From the NCBI GenBank assembly GCA_934486735.1, contig CAKSQL010000012.1, positions 1-64,000 of the forward strand: a stretch of DNA of 64,000 nucleotides. The letters run 5' to 3'. Source of the stretch: an uncultured Clostridia bacterium (GTDB lineage Bacteria > Bacillota > Clostridia > UBA1381). The stretch's first letter is position 1, and the number at the start of each line of letters is the position of its first letter. Positions 51,660 through 60,425 of the stretch are shown here, in pieces. Under the pieces are notes generated by a model, which saw only the letters and a list, made by a program, of their open reading frames with translations, was not told the origin of the DNA and searched no databases. The position numbers and the translations under genes are program-made.

Positions 51660-54317
51660 ATGAGAAAACTTCTTTCATTGCTTATCATTTTAAGCATACT
51701 GCCGTGTGCGGTTGTCTCGGCTGAGGAGACCGAAACCGCTTATGCGATTTTTGGCGCGAACGGCGCACAAGCTTCAAATGCGGTGATAACCACAGGCATG
51801 GAAAATTCCTTTGATGCCGAAACGGTTTCGGGCAGGGAAGCGTGGAAGCTCGGCACATCGGGCAGTGAAAACTGCTTTATAAATATAGATATATCAGAGC
51901 CGGCGGACTCGGAATACGAAAATTACAGATTAGAGGTCACATATCTCGATTCGGGCAACGGACACTTCTTTGTGAGATATCACAAAAAGGGCGGTGCCGA
52001 GGAGCTTGAACCGATAATATCGGAAAACAGCGGCGAGTGGAAAACCGCATCGCTTTATCTTCCGAAAGCGGCGTTTAAAAACGGAATAACGACATCGACC
52101 GGCAGAAAGTGCGACATTGTGCTTTCAACAAATCGGTGGACGACCTATTCGCTTTCGCCGATGCATATATCCGAGGTGCGTCTGACCGATTTAAAAACCG
52201 AGGACAGGTCGGATATTGTTGTAAAAAGCACTCCAAATGAGCTGACATTCTCGGACGGCGATGCGCAGAGCATAGCCTACTCGGTTGACAATCCGCTTTA
52301 TAAGCGGCTGGAGGGTACAATGACCGTCTCGGTTACGGATGAGGACGGGAGCGTTATTTGGATAAACGAAGAAGCGGTGAGCATAAGCGCAAACGGCAGA
52401 CTTAACAAAACGCTGTCACTCGATGTGAAAAAATACGGCGTGCATACGATAAAGCTTGCATTCAGTGCGCCGACCGACGGTATTTACTCGGAAAAAGAAT
52501 GTGAAATATCACTTTCGAGAAAAAGTGCGGCAAAGAAGGACGGATTCGGAATCTCGGCACACCTTTACGAAAGCCACGTCCAGTCGACAATACCGCTTTT
52601 GTCCGATATGGGCACAAAAATGCTCAGAGACGAATGCTTTTGGAAGGACTACGAAAAGGAAAAGGGCGTATATAAGCTTGACGATAATTACGTGAACTAT
52701 ATAGATGAGGCGGTTTCAAAAGGGATAGAGCCGCTGATTATCCTGGATTTCGGAAATAAGCTCTATACAGGCAGCGACAGCGACTATCCAAAAACCGATA
52801 CACAAATAGCGGCGTATGGGGAGTATGTGTATCACTTGGTTTCCGACCTTAAGGGAAAGGTTCAATATTTTGAAGTCTGGAATGAGTTCGAAACTTCGGG
52901 CAGCGGCGCAGAATATGCAAAAATTTTAAAAACTGCTTACACGCGCGCAAAGGCGGCGAATCCAAATGTGAAGATAATCGGACTGGCTGCCGCCGGAGTA
53001 AATGTAAACTACCTGGATGAGCTTTTAGCGGCAGAGCCGAATATCGGAAATTATATGGATTTGATAAGCTTTCATCTGTATGCGATGGGCAACAGTCCCG
53101 AAAGCAAATATTTCACAACTCAGATGAACTATAGCATCCGCGAGCTTAAAAACCGATTCGCGGATAAGGAAATATGGCTGACCGAAATGGGCTGGTCGGA
53201 GAGTGAAAAGAGCGGCAATCCCAAAATCAAGACCGACGGCACGAGGATAAGCGAGAGCCAAGCTGCAAAATATGCTGTCAGATGTATTTTGAGGAACGAT
53301 GCCGAGTGGAAATTCAGTCATATATTTGACTACACATGGAACGATTCGCGCGATAATTTTCTTGAACGCGAAGCAAATTTCGGAAAGCTGAACAGCGACC
53401 TGTCGGCAAAGAAATCGTATGTCGCATATGCGGCTATGAACAGCTTTATCGGCGGCGGACAGCTTGATGAAAGGGTCATCGATTCGGATAACAACTATAT
53501 TCAAAGCTATACCGTCGGCGAGGATAAAAAGGTAAGCGTAATATTCAATGCCGATGATAAAAAGAGCAGAGTCTATGTACAGCCGGATTATGAAGCATGC
53601 ACGTTCTATGATATGTACGGCAATCTGTTTGCGCCGGGCGAGGAAAACGGCGCATATCTGATTGAGACCGACGGCGAACCGATTTATATGATAGAAACAA
53701 GGGACGCAGCGTATATGCATTATGCAACCAATACCGCCAATATCCATGGAAAAATAGAGGGCGCACAAAGCGGCGGTCAGATAATGCTCTATGTATTGAA
53801 ACCGGGAGCAGACGCAGGCGATATTCTCGATGTAAACTCACTGGCATATATAGCTCAGGCAACTGTCGGCGAGAGCGGTGCGTATGAGTTCTCGTTCCCG
53901 ATGACCGACGGCGAGGGCGACTATAAAATATATATCGGATATAAAAAGGCGGATAACCTGCTCGGACCGATAACGCTCAGGATAAAGAGAAGCATCTCGG
54001 GAAAAATTTCCCTGTACAGAGGGGATAAGGAGATAAAAACACTTTCCGAGCTTTTGGCGGCAGAGGGAAATATAAGCGTTAAGGGCATTATCAATAATAA
54101 GTACAATGTTGCGGCAGACGTATCGGTTTATGCGGCAGGGTATGACAAAGACAAAAATATGACATGGGCAGGTGCGGCGGACGGCAGAATTGATAAATTC
54201 GGAAGTAACGAAATTTTGCTTGATGTTGACGAAGTGCAAGTTCTGGACAACGGCGAAATAAAGGTGTTCCTGTGGACGGATTCACAAAAGCCGATCGTGA
54301 TGGATTTATTGAAATAG
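51660..54317 (+). CDS. Secreted glycoside hydrolase (clan GH-A-like)
   Basis: 885 residues from the ATG at 51660 with GGAAGG upstream. Signal peptide about 1-21. N-terminal beta-sandwich (about 25-180), Ig-like domain (185-288), TIM barrel (about 293-600) with acid/base candidate Glu409 in FEVWNEFE and nucleophile candidate Glu509 in IWLTEMGW. Further beta domains follow to about 775, then the shared C-terminal tail (about 780-885; IKVFLWTDSQKPI). It is a paralog of the 43597 enzyme with the same first three domains but without CBM9. Likely acts on a related polysaccharide linkage outside the cell. Confidence 0.82.
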   Translation: MRKLLSLLIILSILPCAVVSAEETETAYAIFGANGAQASNAVITTGMENSFDAETVSGREAWKLGTSGSENCFINIDISEPADSEYENYRLEVTYLDSGNGHFFVRYHKKGGAEELEPIISENSGEWKTASLYLPKAAFKNGITTSTGRKCDIVLSTNRWTTYSLSPMHISEVRLTDLKTEDRSDIVVKSTPNELTFSDGDAQSIAYSVDNPLYKRLEGTMTVSVTDEDGSVIWINEEAVSISANGRLNKTLSLDVKKYGVHTIKLAFSAPTDGIYSEKECEISLSRKSAAKKDGFGISAHLYESHVQSTIPLLSDMGTKMLRDECFWKDYEKEKGVYKLDDNYVNYIDEAVSKGIEPLIILDFGNKLYTGSDSDYPKTDTQIAAYGEYVYHLVSDLKGKVQYFEVWNEFETSGSGAEYAKILKTAYTRAKAANPNVKIIGLAAAGVNVNYLDELLAAEPNIGNYMDLISFHLYAMGNSPESKYFTTQMNYSIRELKNRFADKEIWLTEMGWSESEKSGNPKIKTDGTRISESQAAKYAVRCILRNDAEWKFSHIFDYTWNDSRDNFLEREANFGKLNSDLSAKKSYVAYAAMNSFIGGGQLDERVIDSDNNYIQSYTVGEDKKVSVIFNADDKKSRVYVQPDYEACTFYDMYGNLFAPGEENGAYLIETDGEPIYMIETRDAAYMHYATNTANIHGKIEGAQSGGQIMLYVLKPGADAGDILDVNSLAYIAQATVGESGAYEFSFPMTDGEGDYKIYIGYKKADNLLGPITLRIKRSISGKISLYRGDKEIKTLSELLAAEGNISVKGIINNKYNVAADVSVYAAGYDKDKNMTWAGAADGRIDKFGSNEILLDVDEVQVLDNGEIKVFLWTDSQKPIVMDLLK

Positions 54318-54352
54318 ACATTTGTGCAAAAAAGCACAGGAAAGGAAACGAA

Positions 54353-55969
54353 ATGAAAAAGTATATCAGTACGGTTTTGGCAGCGATGCTGCTGACGCAG
54401 GTTGCATATGCAAGCGATATAAAGACCGTCCGCAATATAAGCGGTGCGGAATTTGAAATAAGCGGCAGTGCGGCGTCCGGGACGGCGGTGACGATAGACA
54501 TTTTTGCCCCGGGCAAGAGTGCGGCGGACCTGGACAGCGCGGCAAAGCCGATGGACGTTATCAAATATCATGATGAAGTGTATGCCGGCGAGGACGGCAC
54601 ATTCAGCTTTACATCTCAGCTTGAGGGCGAGAGCGGAATTTATCCGGCGTATATAACAATCGGCGGAGAAAAGAATGTGGTAAATCTGGAATTTATAAAC
54701 GCAGGCGAGAGCGGAAATGTGCTTTCCGGTCTTAACAGTGCGGCGGATATCAAGCAGTACATAAGCGAAAACAGGGCAAACCTCGGTTTCTTTATGCCGC
54801 TTTATGATGAAGTGGATCAGGACGAGGTCTGCAAAATGCTGAAAGCAAAGCTGCCGCTTGATACAGGCAAGCCGGAGGAGGCAGTGCGAATTTTCAATGA
54901 AGCGGTTGCCGCAAGGGCAATCACCGAGAAAAAGCTTAACGGCGTTTCGGCGGTTGAGTCATATATGGGATTGCTGAACAACAGCAGCAAGTATGACACG
55001 TGGTACGCATTGGCGGATAAGAGCGGCGTGGACTCGAGACTGAACGGACGGAGCATCACATCGGTGGACGCATTTGAAAATATGCTCGGAGAGGCAATTG
55101 TTCTTGAAATTGTAAAGACTCCCAACGGATATGAAAATGTCAGAAAGATTATCGCGGACTTTGCCGAAGAAATAGGGATAAAGAGCCCGACCGATAAAGC
55201 GATTGTGTATCAGTCGCTTGCGGGAAAGAACTATTCGTCCTATGCCGAACTTAAAAAAGCATATAATGAATATCTGTCCCCGGCATCCGGGACAACCGGC
55301 GGCGGAGGCGGCGGAGGCGGAAGCTCGTCGGGCAAAGGCTCGTCAAAAGGCTCATCCACAACCTCGGGCGCAGGTGTGTCGTTTCAGCCGGAGCAGAATA
55401 TTCAGAAGATAGAAAAGGATTGGTTCTCCGATATGGAAAACGCCGCTTGGGCAAAGCCGGCTGTTTGCTACCTCGCCGAGAAAAAGATTGTTTCGGGAAA
55501 GACCGAAACCGAGTTTTATCCGAATGATTATATAAACCGCGAAGAATTTGTTGCTATGATTGTGCGTGCATTTGATTTCAAGGTTTATGCCGACACAAAT
55601 CAATTTACCGATGTCACAAAGGACGACTGGTATTATGACAGTGTGCTTGCGGCATTCCAAAACGAGATTGTAAGCGGTGTTTCCGAGGACAGCTTCGGAA
55701 CCGGCGAAAGAATCACAAGACAGGATATGGCGGCGATACTCTGGCGGGTTATAAACGAAAAGAAAATCGAGCTTGCAGCTCAAAAGGAGCAGGCGGCATT
55801 TGAGGACGATGCGCAGATAAGAGGCTATGCAAAGGAGGCTGTCGCAGAGCTTCAGATGCGCGGAATAGTCAGCGGAGACAATAATCGCTTCGAGCCGCTG
55901 TCGCCGGCAACCAGAGCGCAGGCGGCGCAGATGATATATAAGATTATGAGTCAGGAGGAAAGTAAATGA
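54353..55969 (+). CDS. Secreted protein with C-terminal triple SLH anchor (cluster B)
   Basis: 538 residues from the ATG at 54353, after AGGAAAGG; the upstream frame overlaps the previous gene. Signal peptide about 1-20 (VAYA/SD). A short beta domain (about 22-120) is followed by an acidic helical region, a Gly/Ser linker (about 315-340) and three SLH repeats (about 358-410, 418-475, 483-538). Architecture parallels the 17750 gene, including linker and spacing to a second SLH gene. Stop overlaps the next start by 4 bases (ATGA). Confidence 0.86.
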   Translation: MKKYISTVLAAMLLTQVAYASDIKTVRNISGAEFEISGSAASGTAVTIDIFAPGKSAADLDSAAKPMDVIKYHDEVYAGEDGTFSFTSQLEGESGIYPAYITIGGEKNVVNLEFINAGESGNVLSGLNSAADIKQYISENRANLGFFMPLYDEVDQDEVCKMLKAKLPLDTGKPEEAVRIFNEAVAARAITEKKLNGVSAVESYMGLLNNSSKYDTWYALADKSGVDSRLNGRSITSVDAFENMLGEAIVLEIVKTPNGYENVRKIIADFAEEIGIKSPTDKAIVYQSLAGKNYSSYAELKKAYNEYLSPASGTTGGGGGGGGSSSGKGSSKGSSTTSGAGVSFQPEQNIQKIEKDWFSDMENAAWAKPAVCYLAEKKIVSGKTETEFYPNDYINREEFVAMIVRAFDFKVYADTNQFTDVTKDDWYYDSVLAAFQNEIVSGVSEDSFGTGERITRQDMAAILWRVINEKKIELAAQKEQAAFEDDAQIRGYAKEAVAELQMRGIVSGDNNRFEPLSPATRAQAAQMIYKIMSQEESK

Positions 55970-58641
55970 AGAATAGACTTATAGCGATACTTTCATGCGT
56001 GGCGCTGCTTGTTATGTCGCTCCCCGGGACCGCCCTGGCGGCAAAAACCGAGGTGTCCGACTGCATAGGCTTTATGAACGCCATGGGCTTTATAACCGAG
56101 GACGAAATAGGCGGAGAAAAGATAGATAAGGGCATAACAAGAATGGACTTTGCGCTTTTCACCGCGCGTATAATGGGGATTAACGAATCGGGAACCTCCG
56201 AAACAAATTATTACCGCGACATCCCTGAGGACCATTGGGGCAAGTTTTCAATCAACAGTCTTGCCGAGAGCGGAATCCTGTCCGGAACGGGCGGAGATTT
56301 CAGACCGGACGACACAATCAAAAAGGCGGAGGCTGCAAGGATAACCGTTGCATGCATAGGCAGAGGCGCGGAGGCGGAGGCTCTCGGCGGATATCCGAAC
56401 GGATATCTCTCGGTTGCATCGCGCGAAAAGCTTTTCGGCGACGGCGTGGGTGACGAACTTACATACCGCGATGCGGCGGTTCTGCTTTATAATACTATCA
56501 ACACCGAGCTTTTGCAGGCTGCAATTAAGGGCGACACCGCAGAATATGCAAAAAGAGGCGAAACGCTGCTCTCGATGTACAACGATGTCTACCCGGCAAA
56601 GGGGCTTGTAAACGCAGTCTACGGCATTTCTGTGGACGAAAACAGCGCAGTTAAGGAAAACGATGTCGTAATCGACGGCGAGCACTATACTTCCGATACA
56701 TGGCTTTATGACTTTTTGGGCATGAAGATAGAATTTTATTACAAAGACGATGACGGAGCCAAAACCATTGTTTATGTGATGAAGCATATCGAAAAGAACA
56801 ATGAAGTTACAAATATAACCTCGGACGAATATGATAAATATTCGGACGGCGGTGTGTACTATACCGATGATACCGACCGCAGCAAAAGAGTGAAAATCTA
56901 CGGCGGTGCGGCTGTGATTCGCAACGGAAAAAATGTATCGGACGATATGGAAAACGCATTTGCTGATTTTTACGGATATATGCGCATAATCGACACCGGG
57001 CGTTTTGACGCTGCGGATATCGTGATAATCGAGGATTATAAGGATATTGCGGTGGGACAGATAGATAAGGATGACAGAATTATCTATGACCGCTACGATT
57101 CGATGGTGTATATGGATTTGTCGGAGGAGAATGACGAAATTATCCGATACATCGACGGAGAGGGAAACAAAACAAGCTTTGAATCTATAGTGAAAGACTC
57201 GGTTGTGAGCGTTGCAATGCCGGAGGACAGAAGCTTTGCAATAGTCAGAATGGGCGGTAAGGCTGTCACCGGGGCGATTTCGGCAAAGGGTATTGCCGAC
57301 AATGCGCCGTATATCGCAATTGACGGCGTGGAATATGAAGCGAACGAGGATTTCTATAATGCTAAGCAGAGTGATTTTGTTATCGGACAAAGCGGAACAT
57401 TTAAAATGGACTTCCTTGGCAAGATAGCGCATTTTGTTGCCGATAAGAGCGGCAAAATGGTACTCGGATTTTTGATTAACGCGTATATAGACAGCGAAAT
57501 CGATGACAAAATTCTCGACAGCGAGAGGGTTATAATGAAGATATTCACCGAGGACGGAGAAATTGTTAAGCTGCCGTCGGCGAAAAAGGTAAAAATCGAT
57601 GGTATAAGCTATAATAGAATCGATAATGTGCTTGACGCAATCTCCAACGGCGACGAGGTCACATCGCAGATGATTCGCTACAGATATGACTCGGCCGGGG
57701 ATATAAGAGAGATAGACACACAGGCAAATAACATCTCCGAGGGCAAATATGCCTTGAAGAGACTCGATACCGATAAGCGCCCGTATAAGCAATGGACCGG
57801 ATTTATCGGACCGAAAGCGTATGTAACGGACGGTACAAAAACCTTTGTTGTTCCGCCGGAGGGACAGGAAAAGACCGCCGACCCGTCAATGTATATGATA
57901 AAGACCGCGAACTATATCCCGGGCGAAAGCAATCAGAGAATAGACCTGTTCTATACCGATCCCGAGTCGCTCAGTATGGATTTTCTTGTCTACTACCGCG
58001 GACAGGATATCTCGATAGGAACATATGCGACAATGTATGTGGTTGAGGAAATATCCAGCGGAATGAACAATGACGAGCAGGAGGCAACGGCATTTACTCT
58101 GGATTCGTCGGGAAGTGATATCACATACTTTGTAGCTCCCGATTACGAGGGTCAGCCGGGCGGCAATAAAAATGTTCCGCCGAGCAAAATAGGCGTCGGA
58201 GATATAATAAGAATAAAGACCGATTACAAGAACGAAATATGCAATATTGAGCTGATACTTGACTACGATAAGGCTGAGGCTGACGGAGACGCAAGATTTT
58301 TCGAAAACTCTGTAAGCTCCGATTATAAAATAGAAAACGGGGCGATAAAGGGCAACTTTATGAACGGCTTTAAAATTTCGTACGGATATGTGGCACGCGT
58401 GGACGGCAACTATCTCATGTGGGGATACGAAAAGCCGGGCGATGAGGATGAGCTTTATAATGTGACAATTCAGTCGAGCCAGGCAAAAATCATGGTTGTC
58501 GATATGGAAAACAGGCGTGATAAGTGCAGAAGCGGTTCGATATCGGATATCGTTGGCTATTATCAGTCGTCTGTGAATTACTCAAAGGTTATTTCGATTG
58601 CTCAAAATGCAATAATAAAGCAGATGTTTGTATACAAATAA
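55966..58641 (+). CDS. Large SLH surface protein (cluster B)
   Basis: 891 residues. Signal peptide about 1-25 (TALAA). SLH-like repeats at about 28-175 (ITRMDFALFTARIMGI, FRPDDTIKKAEAARITVACI) directly after the signal, then about 700 residues of beta-rich sequence related to the C-terminal two thirds of the 19493 protein (for example FYYKDDDGAKTIVYVMK and the YGYVARVDGNYLMWG block). Unlike its cluster A homologue it has no PWSF module. Translationally coupled to the preceding SLH gene. Probably forms a wall-attached platform; no catalytic motif. Confidence 0.82.
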   Translation: MKNRLIAILSCVALLVMSLPGTALAAKTEVSDCIGFMNAMGFITEDEIGGEKIDKGITRMDFALFTARIMGINESGTSETNYYRDIPEDHWGKFSINSLAESGILSGTGGDFRPDDTIKKAEAARITVACIGRGAEAEALGGYPNGYLSVASREKLFGDGVGDELTYRDAAVLLYNTINTELLQAAIKGDTAEYAKRGETLLSMYNDVYPAKGLVNAVYGISVDENSAVKENDVVIDGEHYTSDTWLYDFLGMKIEFYYKDDDGAKTIVYVMKHIEKNNEVTNITSDEYDKYSDGGVYYTDDTDRSKRVKIYGGAAVIRNGKNVSDDMENAFADFYGYMRIIDTGRFDAADIVIIEDYKDIAVGQIDKDDRIIYDRYDSMVYMDLSEENDEIIRYIDGEGNKTSFESIVKDSVVSVAMPEDRSFAIVRMGGKAVTGAISAKGIADNAPYIAIDGVEYEANEDFYNAKQSDFVIGQSGTFKMDFLGKIAHFVADKSGKMVLGFLINAYIDSEIDDKILDSERVIMKIFTEDGEIVKLPSAKKVKIDGISYNRIDNVLDAISNGDEVTSQMIRYRYDSAGDIREIDTQANNISEGKYALKRLDTDKRPYKQWTGFIGPKAYVTDGTKTFVVPPEGQEKTADPSMYMIKTANYIPGESNQRIDLFYTDPESLSMDFLVYYRGQDISIGTYATMYVVEEISSGMNNDEQEATAFTLDSSGSDITYFVAPDYEGQPGGNKNVPPSKIGVGDIIRIKTDYKNEICNIELILDYDKAEADGDARFFENSVSSDYKIENGAIKGNFMNGFKISYGYVARVDGNYLMWGYEKPGDEDELYNVTIQSSQAKIMVVDMENRRDKCRSGSISDIVGYYQSSVNYSKVISIAQNAIIKQMFVYK

Positions 58642-58724
58642 TGGAAATAATTCTATGGATTTTTGCACTTTTATAAAAAATTAACTTATTTTTAATAAGA
58701 ATTTAAGTTTTTTTGTGAAAACTA

Positions 58725-58753
58725 TTGAAAAAATTTCAAAAATAGTATATAAT
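58725..58753 (+). promoter_or_regulatory. Promoter of first sugar-binding lipoprotein, with palindrome
   Basis: TTGAAA (58725-58730), 17-base spacer, TATAAT (58748-58753). TTGAAA and TTTCAA arms (58725-58739) form a palindrome over the -35, and ACTATT/AATAGT arms surround it; a repressor could bind here. Confidence 0.7.
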
Positions 58754-58812
58754 AAATATATTGAATTATCCGAGCGGATGATTTCGATAAAAAAAAGGAG
58801 GAATAAATTTTT

Positions 58813-60201
58813 ATGAAATTTCAGAAAACGGTAGCACTCAGCCTTGCAATTGCAGCAGCTGCGGCAGGCATGGCAGGATGCGGAAGCAAAAACGGAGAAG
58901 TAGAAGGAAAAGTTAATGTTACGGTAGGCGGCTGGCCGACCGAGACAAATCCGAAAAGTCAGGAAACATATAACGGTTGGGTTGAGGAGCTTAAGACAAC
59001 AAACCCGGATATCAATATCATTCCGGATACGGGAAGCTATGCGGACAACAGAAGCTTCCAGGTTAAGGCTGCTGCAAATCAGCTGCCGACCGTTTGGAAG
59101 ACACATCTTACCGAGGTAAAACAAACAATCAAGAGCGGCTATGCTGCCGACATTACAGATATCTTAAATGAAAAAGGTCTGATGGATGCTCTTAACCCGG
59201 CAATTTTGGCATTGGGTGAAAAAGACGGAAAATATTATGCACTTCCGTCCGATGCATATCTGATGGGTCTCACAATCAATAAGAACCTGTTTGAAGAAGC
59301 AGGACTTGTTAATGAGGACGGAACGGTTATGGTTCCGGATACATATGAGCAGATGGCAGAGTTCGCTAAGACAATCAAAGAAAAGACAGGCAAAGCAGGC
59401 TTTGCAATTTGTACAACAAACAACTGCGGCGGCTGGCATTTCATGAACATTGCGTGGAGCTACGGCGTTAAGTTCATGGAGCAGAGAGAGGACGGAACAT
59501 GGGAAGCAACCTTCAATACTCAGGAAGCTGTTGACGCATTGCAGTTCGTTAAGGATCTCCAGTGGAAGTACGGCGTTCTGCCCGAGGACAAAGTAATCGA
59601 CCAGCCGACAATTCATAAGTTGCTTGGTGTAGGTCAGGCAGCTATGATATTCGAAGCTCCGTCAAGCGATTATTCACAGAAGTACGGACTCGACCCGAAA
59701 AAGGTTGCAATGGTAAAAATGCCGAAAGGACCTGCCGGAAGATATATTCAGACAGGCGGATCGGTTTACATGTTCTCACCGACTGCTACAAAAGAGCAGC
59801 TCGAGGGCGCATTCACATGGCTTGAGACAACAGGCTTCAAGAAGATTCTGGACGATGAAGCTATAGCAGCTCAGGAAAAATCAATGCAGAACACAATCGA
59901 CGAAAACGGAATCGTATTCCCGGGCGTTGCAATACCGCTTTGGGTAAATGAAGAAAGAGTTCAGAAGGATGCAGAGCTGAGAGCTAAGTACAGCCAGGTT
60001 GATAAGAAAGACTTCAAGTCTTACTATGATATCAGCGACGTTACACTGCATGAGGAAGAGCCGATGGCATGCCAGCAGCTCTATGCGGTTCTCGACGGCT
60101 GCATTCAGGAAGTTATCACAAACGAAAATGCTGATTGTAAAGCTTTGATTGAAAATGCTTGCAAAGACTTCCAGACAAACCACCTCGACAAATTAGACTA
60201 A
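58813..60201 (+). CDS. Family 1 sugar-binding lipoprotein of an ABC importer, copy 1
   Basis: 462 residues, AAAGGAGG upstream. Signal peptide with lipobox MAGC (Cys23). The rest is an extracellular solute-binding protein family 1 fold (oligosaccharide type): VTVGGWPTET, SFQVKAAANQLPTVW, YYALPSDAYLMGLTINKNLF, KVAMVKMPKGPAG. It captures a sugar oligomer outside the membrane for import. About 95% identical to copy 2 (23 differences counted by eye). No permease or ATPase genes adjoin, so the membrane part must be encoded elsewhere. Placement next to cluster B suggests it takes up products released by those enzymes. Confidence 0.92.
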   Translation: MKFQKTVALSLAIAAAAAGMAGCGSKNGEVEGKVNVTVGGWPTETNPKSQETYNGWVEELKTTNPDINIIPDTGSYADNRSFQVKAAANQLPTVWKTHLTEVKQTIKSGYAADITDILNEKGLMDALNPAILALGEKDGKYYALPSDAYLMGLTINKNLFEEAGLVNEDGTVMVPDTYEQMAEFAKTIKEKTGKAGFAICTTNNCGGWHFMNIAWSYGVKFMEQREDGTWEATFNTQEAVDALQFVKDLQWKYGVLPEDKVIDQPTIHKLLGVGQAAMIFEAPSSDYSQKYGLDPKKVAMVKMPKGPAGRYIQTGGSVYMFSPTATKEQLEGAFTWLETTGFKKILDDEAIAAQEKSMQNTIDENGIVFPGVAIPLWVNEERVQKDAELRAKYSQVDKKDFKSYYDISDVTLHEEEPMACQQLYAVLDGCIQEVITNENADCKALIENACKDFQTNHLDKLD

Positions 60202-60224
60202 ATTTAAACCGTAAAAAATTTCAC

Positions 60225-60259
60225 AAAAAATATGGCAATCGAAAGATTGCCATATTTTT
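60225..60259 (+). terminator. Terminator of copy 1
   Basis: ATATGGCAATC (60230-60240) pairs with GATTGCCATAT (60245-60255), GAAA loop, T run after and A run before. Confidence 0.88.
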
Positions 60260-60338
60260 GTGTTTTGAATGTCGAAATATCAAATATGATAAAAATTTTC
60301 ATTTTATTCAAAAAAATTATATAATTTATAAAAAACTA

Positions 60339-60367
60339 TTGAAAAAATTTCAACAATAGTGTATAAT
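60339..60367 (+). promoter_or_regulatory. Promoter of second sugar-binding lipoprotein, with palindrome
   Basis: TTGAAA (60339-60344), 17-base spacer, TATAAT (60362-60367). TTGAAA/TTTCAA (60339-60353) and ACTATTG/CAATAGT (60335-60341, 60354-60360) arms are kept from copy 1. Confidence 0.7.
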
Positions 60368-60425
60368 AGGTATGTCAAGTCATCCCGATGGAGGGTTTTG
60401 ATAAGAAAAGGAGGAATTAATTTTT

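Noticed and set aside
56248..57792. 514-codon open frame on the minus strand
   Set aside because: It is exactly antisense to the large SLH gene, has no ribosome site and a His/Ile/Val-rich composition typical of a shadow of a Gly/Asp/Glu-rich protein.
17750..58641. Cellulosome-type assembly
   Set aside because: No dockerin calcium loops or cohesin domains were seen in any secreted protein; anchoring is by SLH repeats only.
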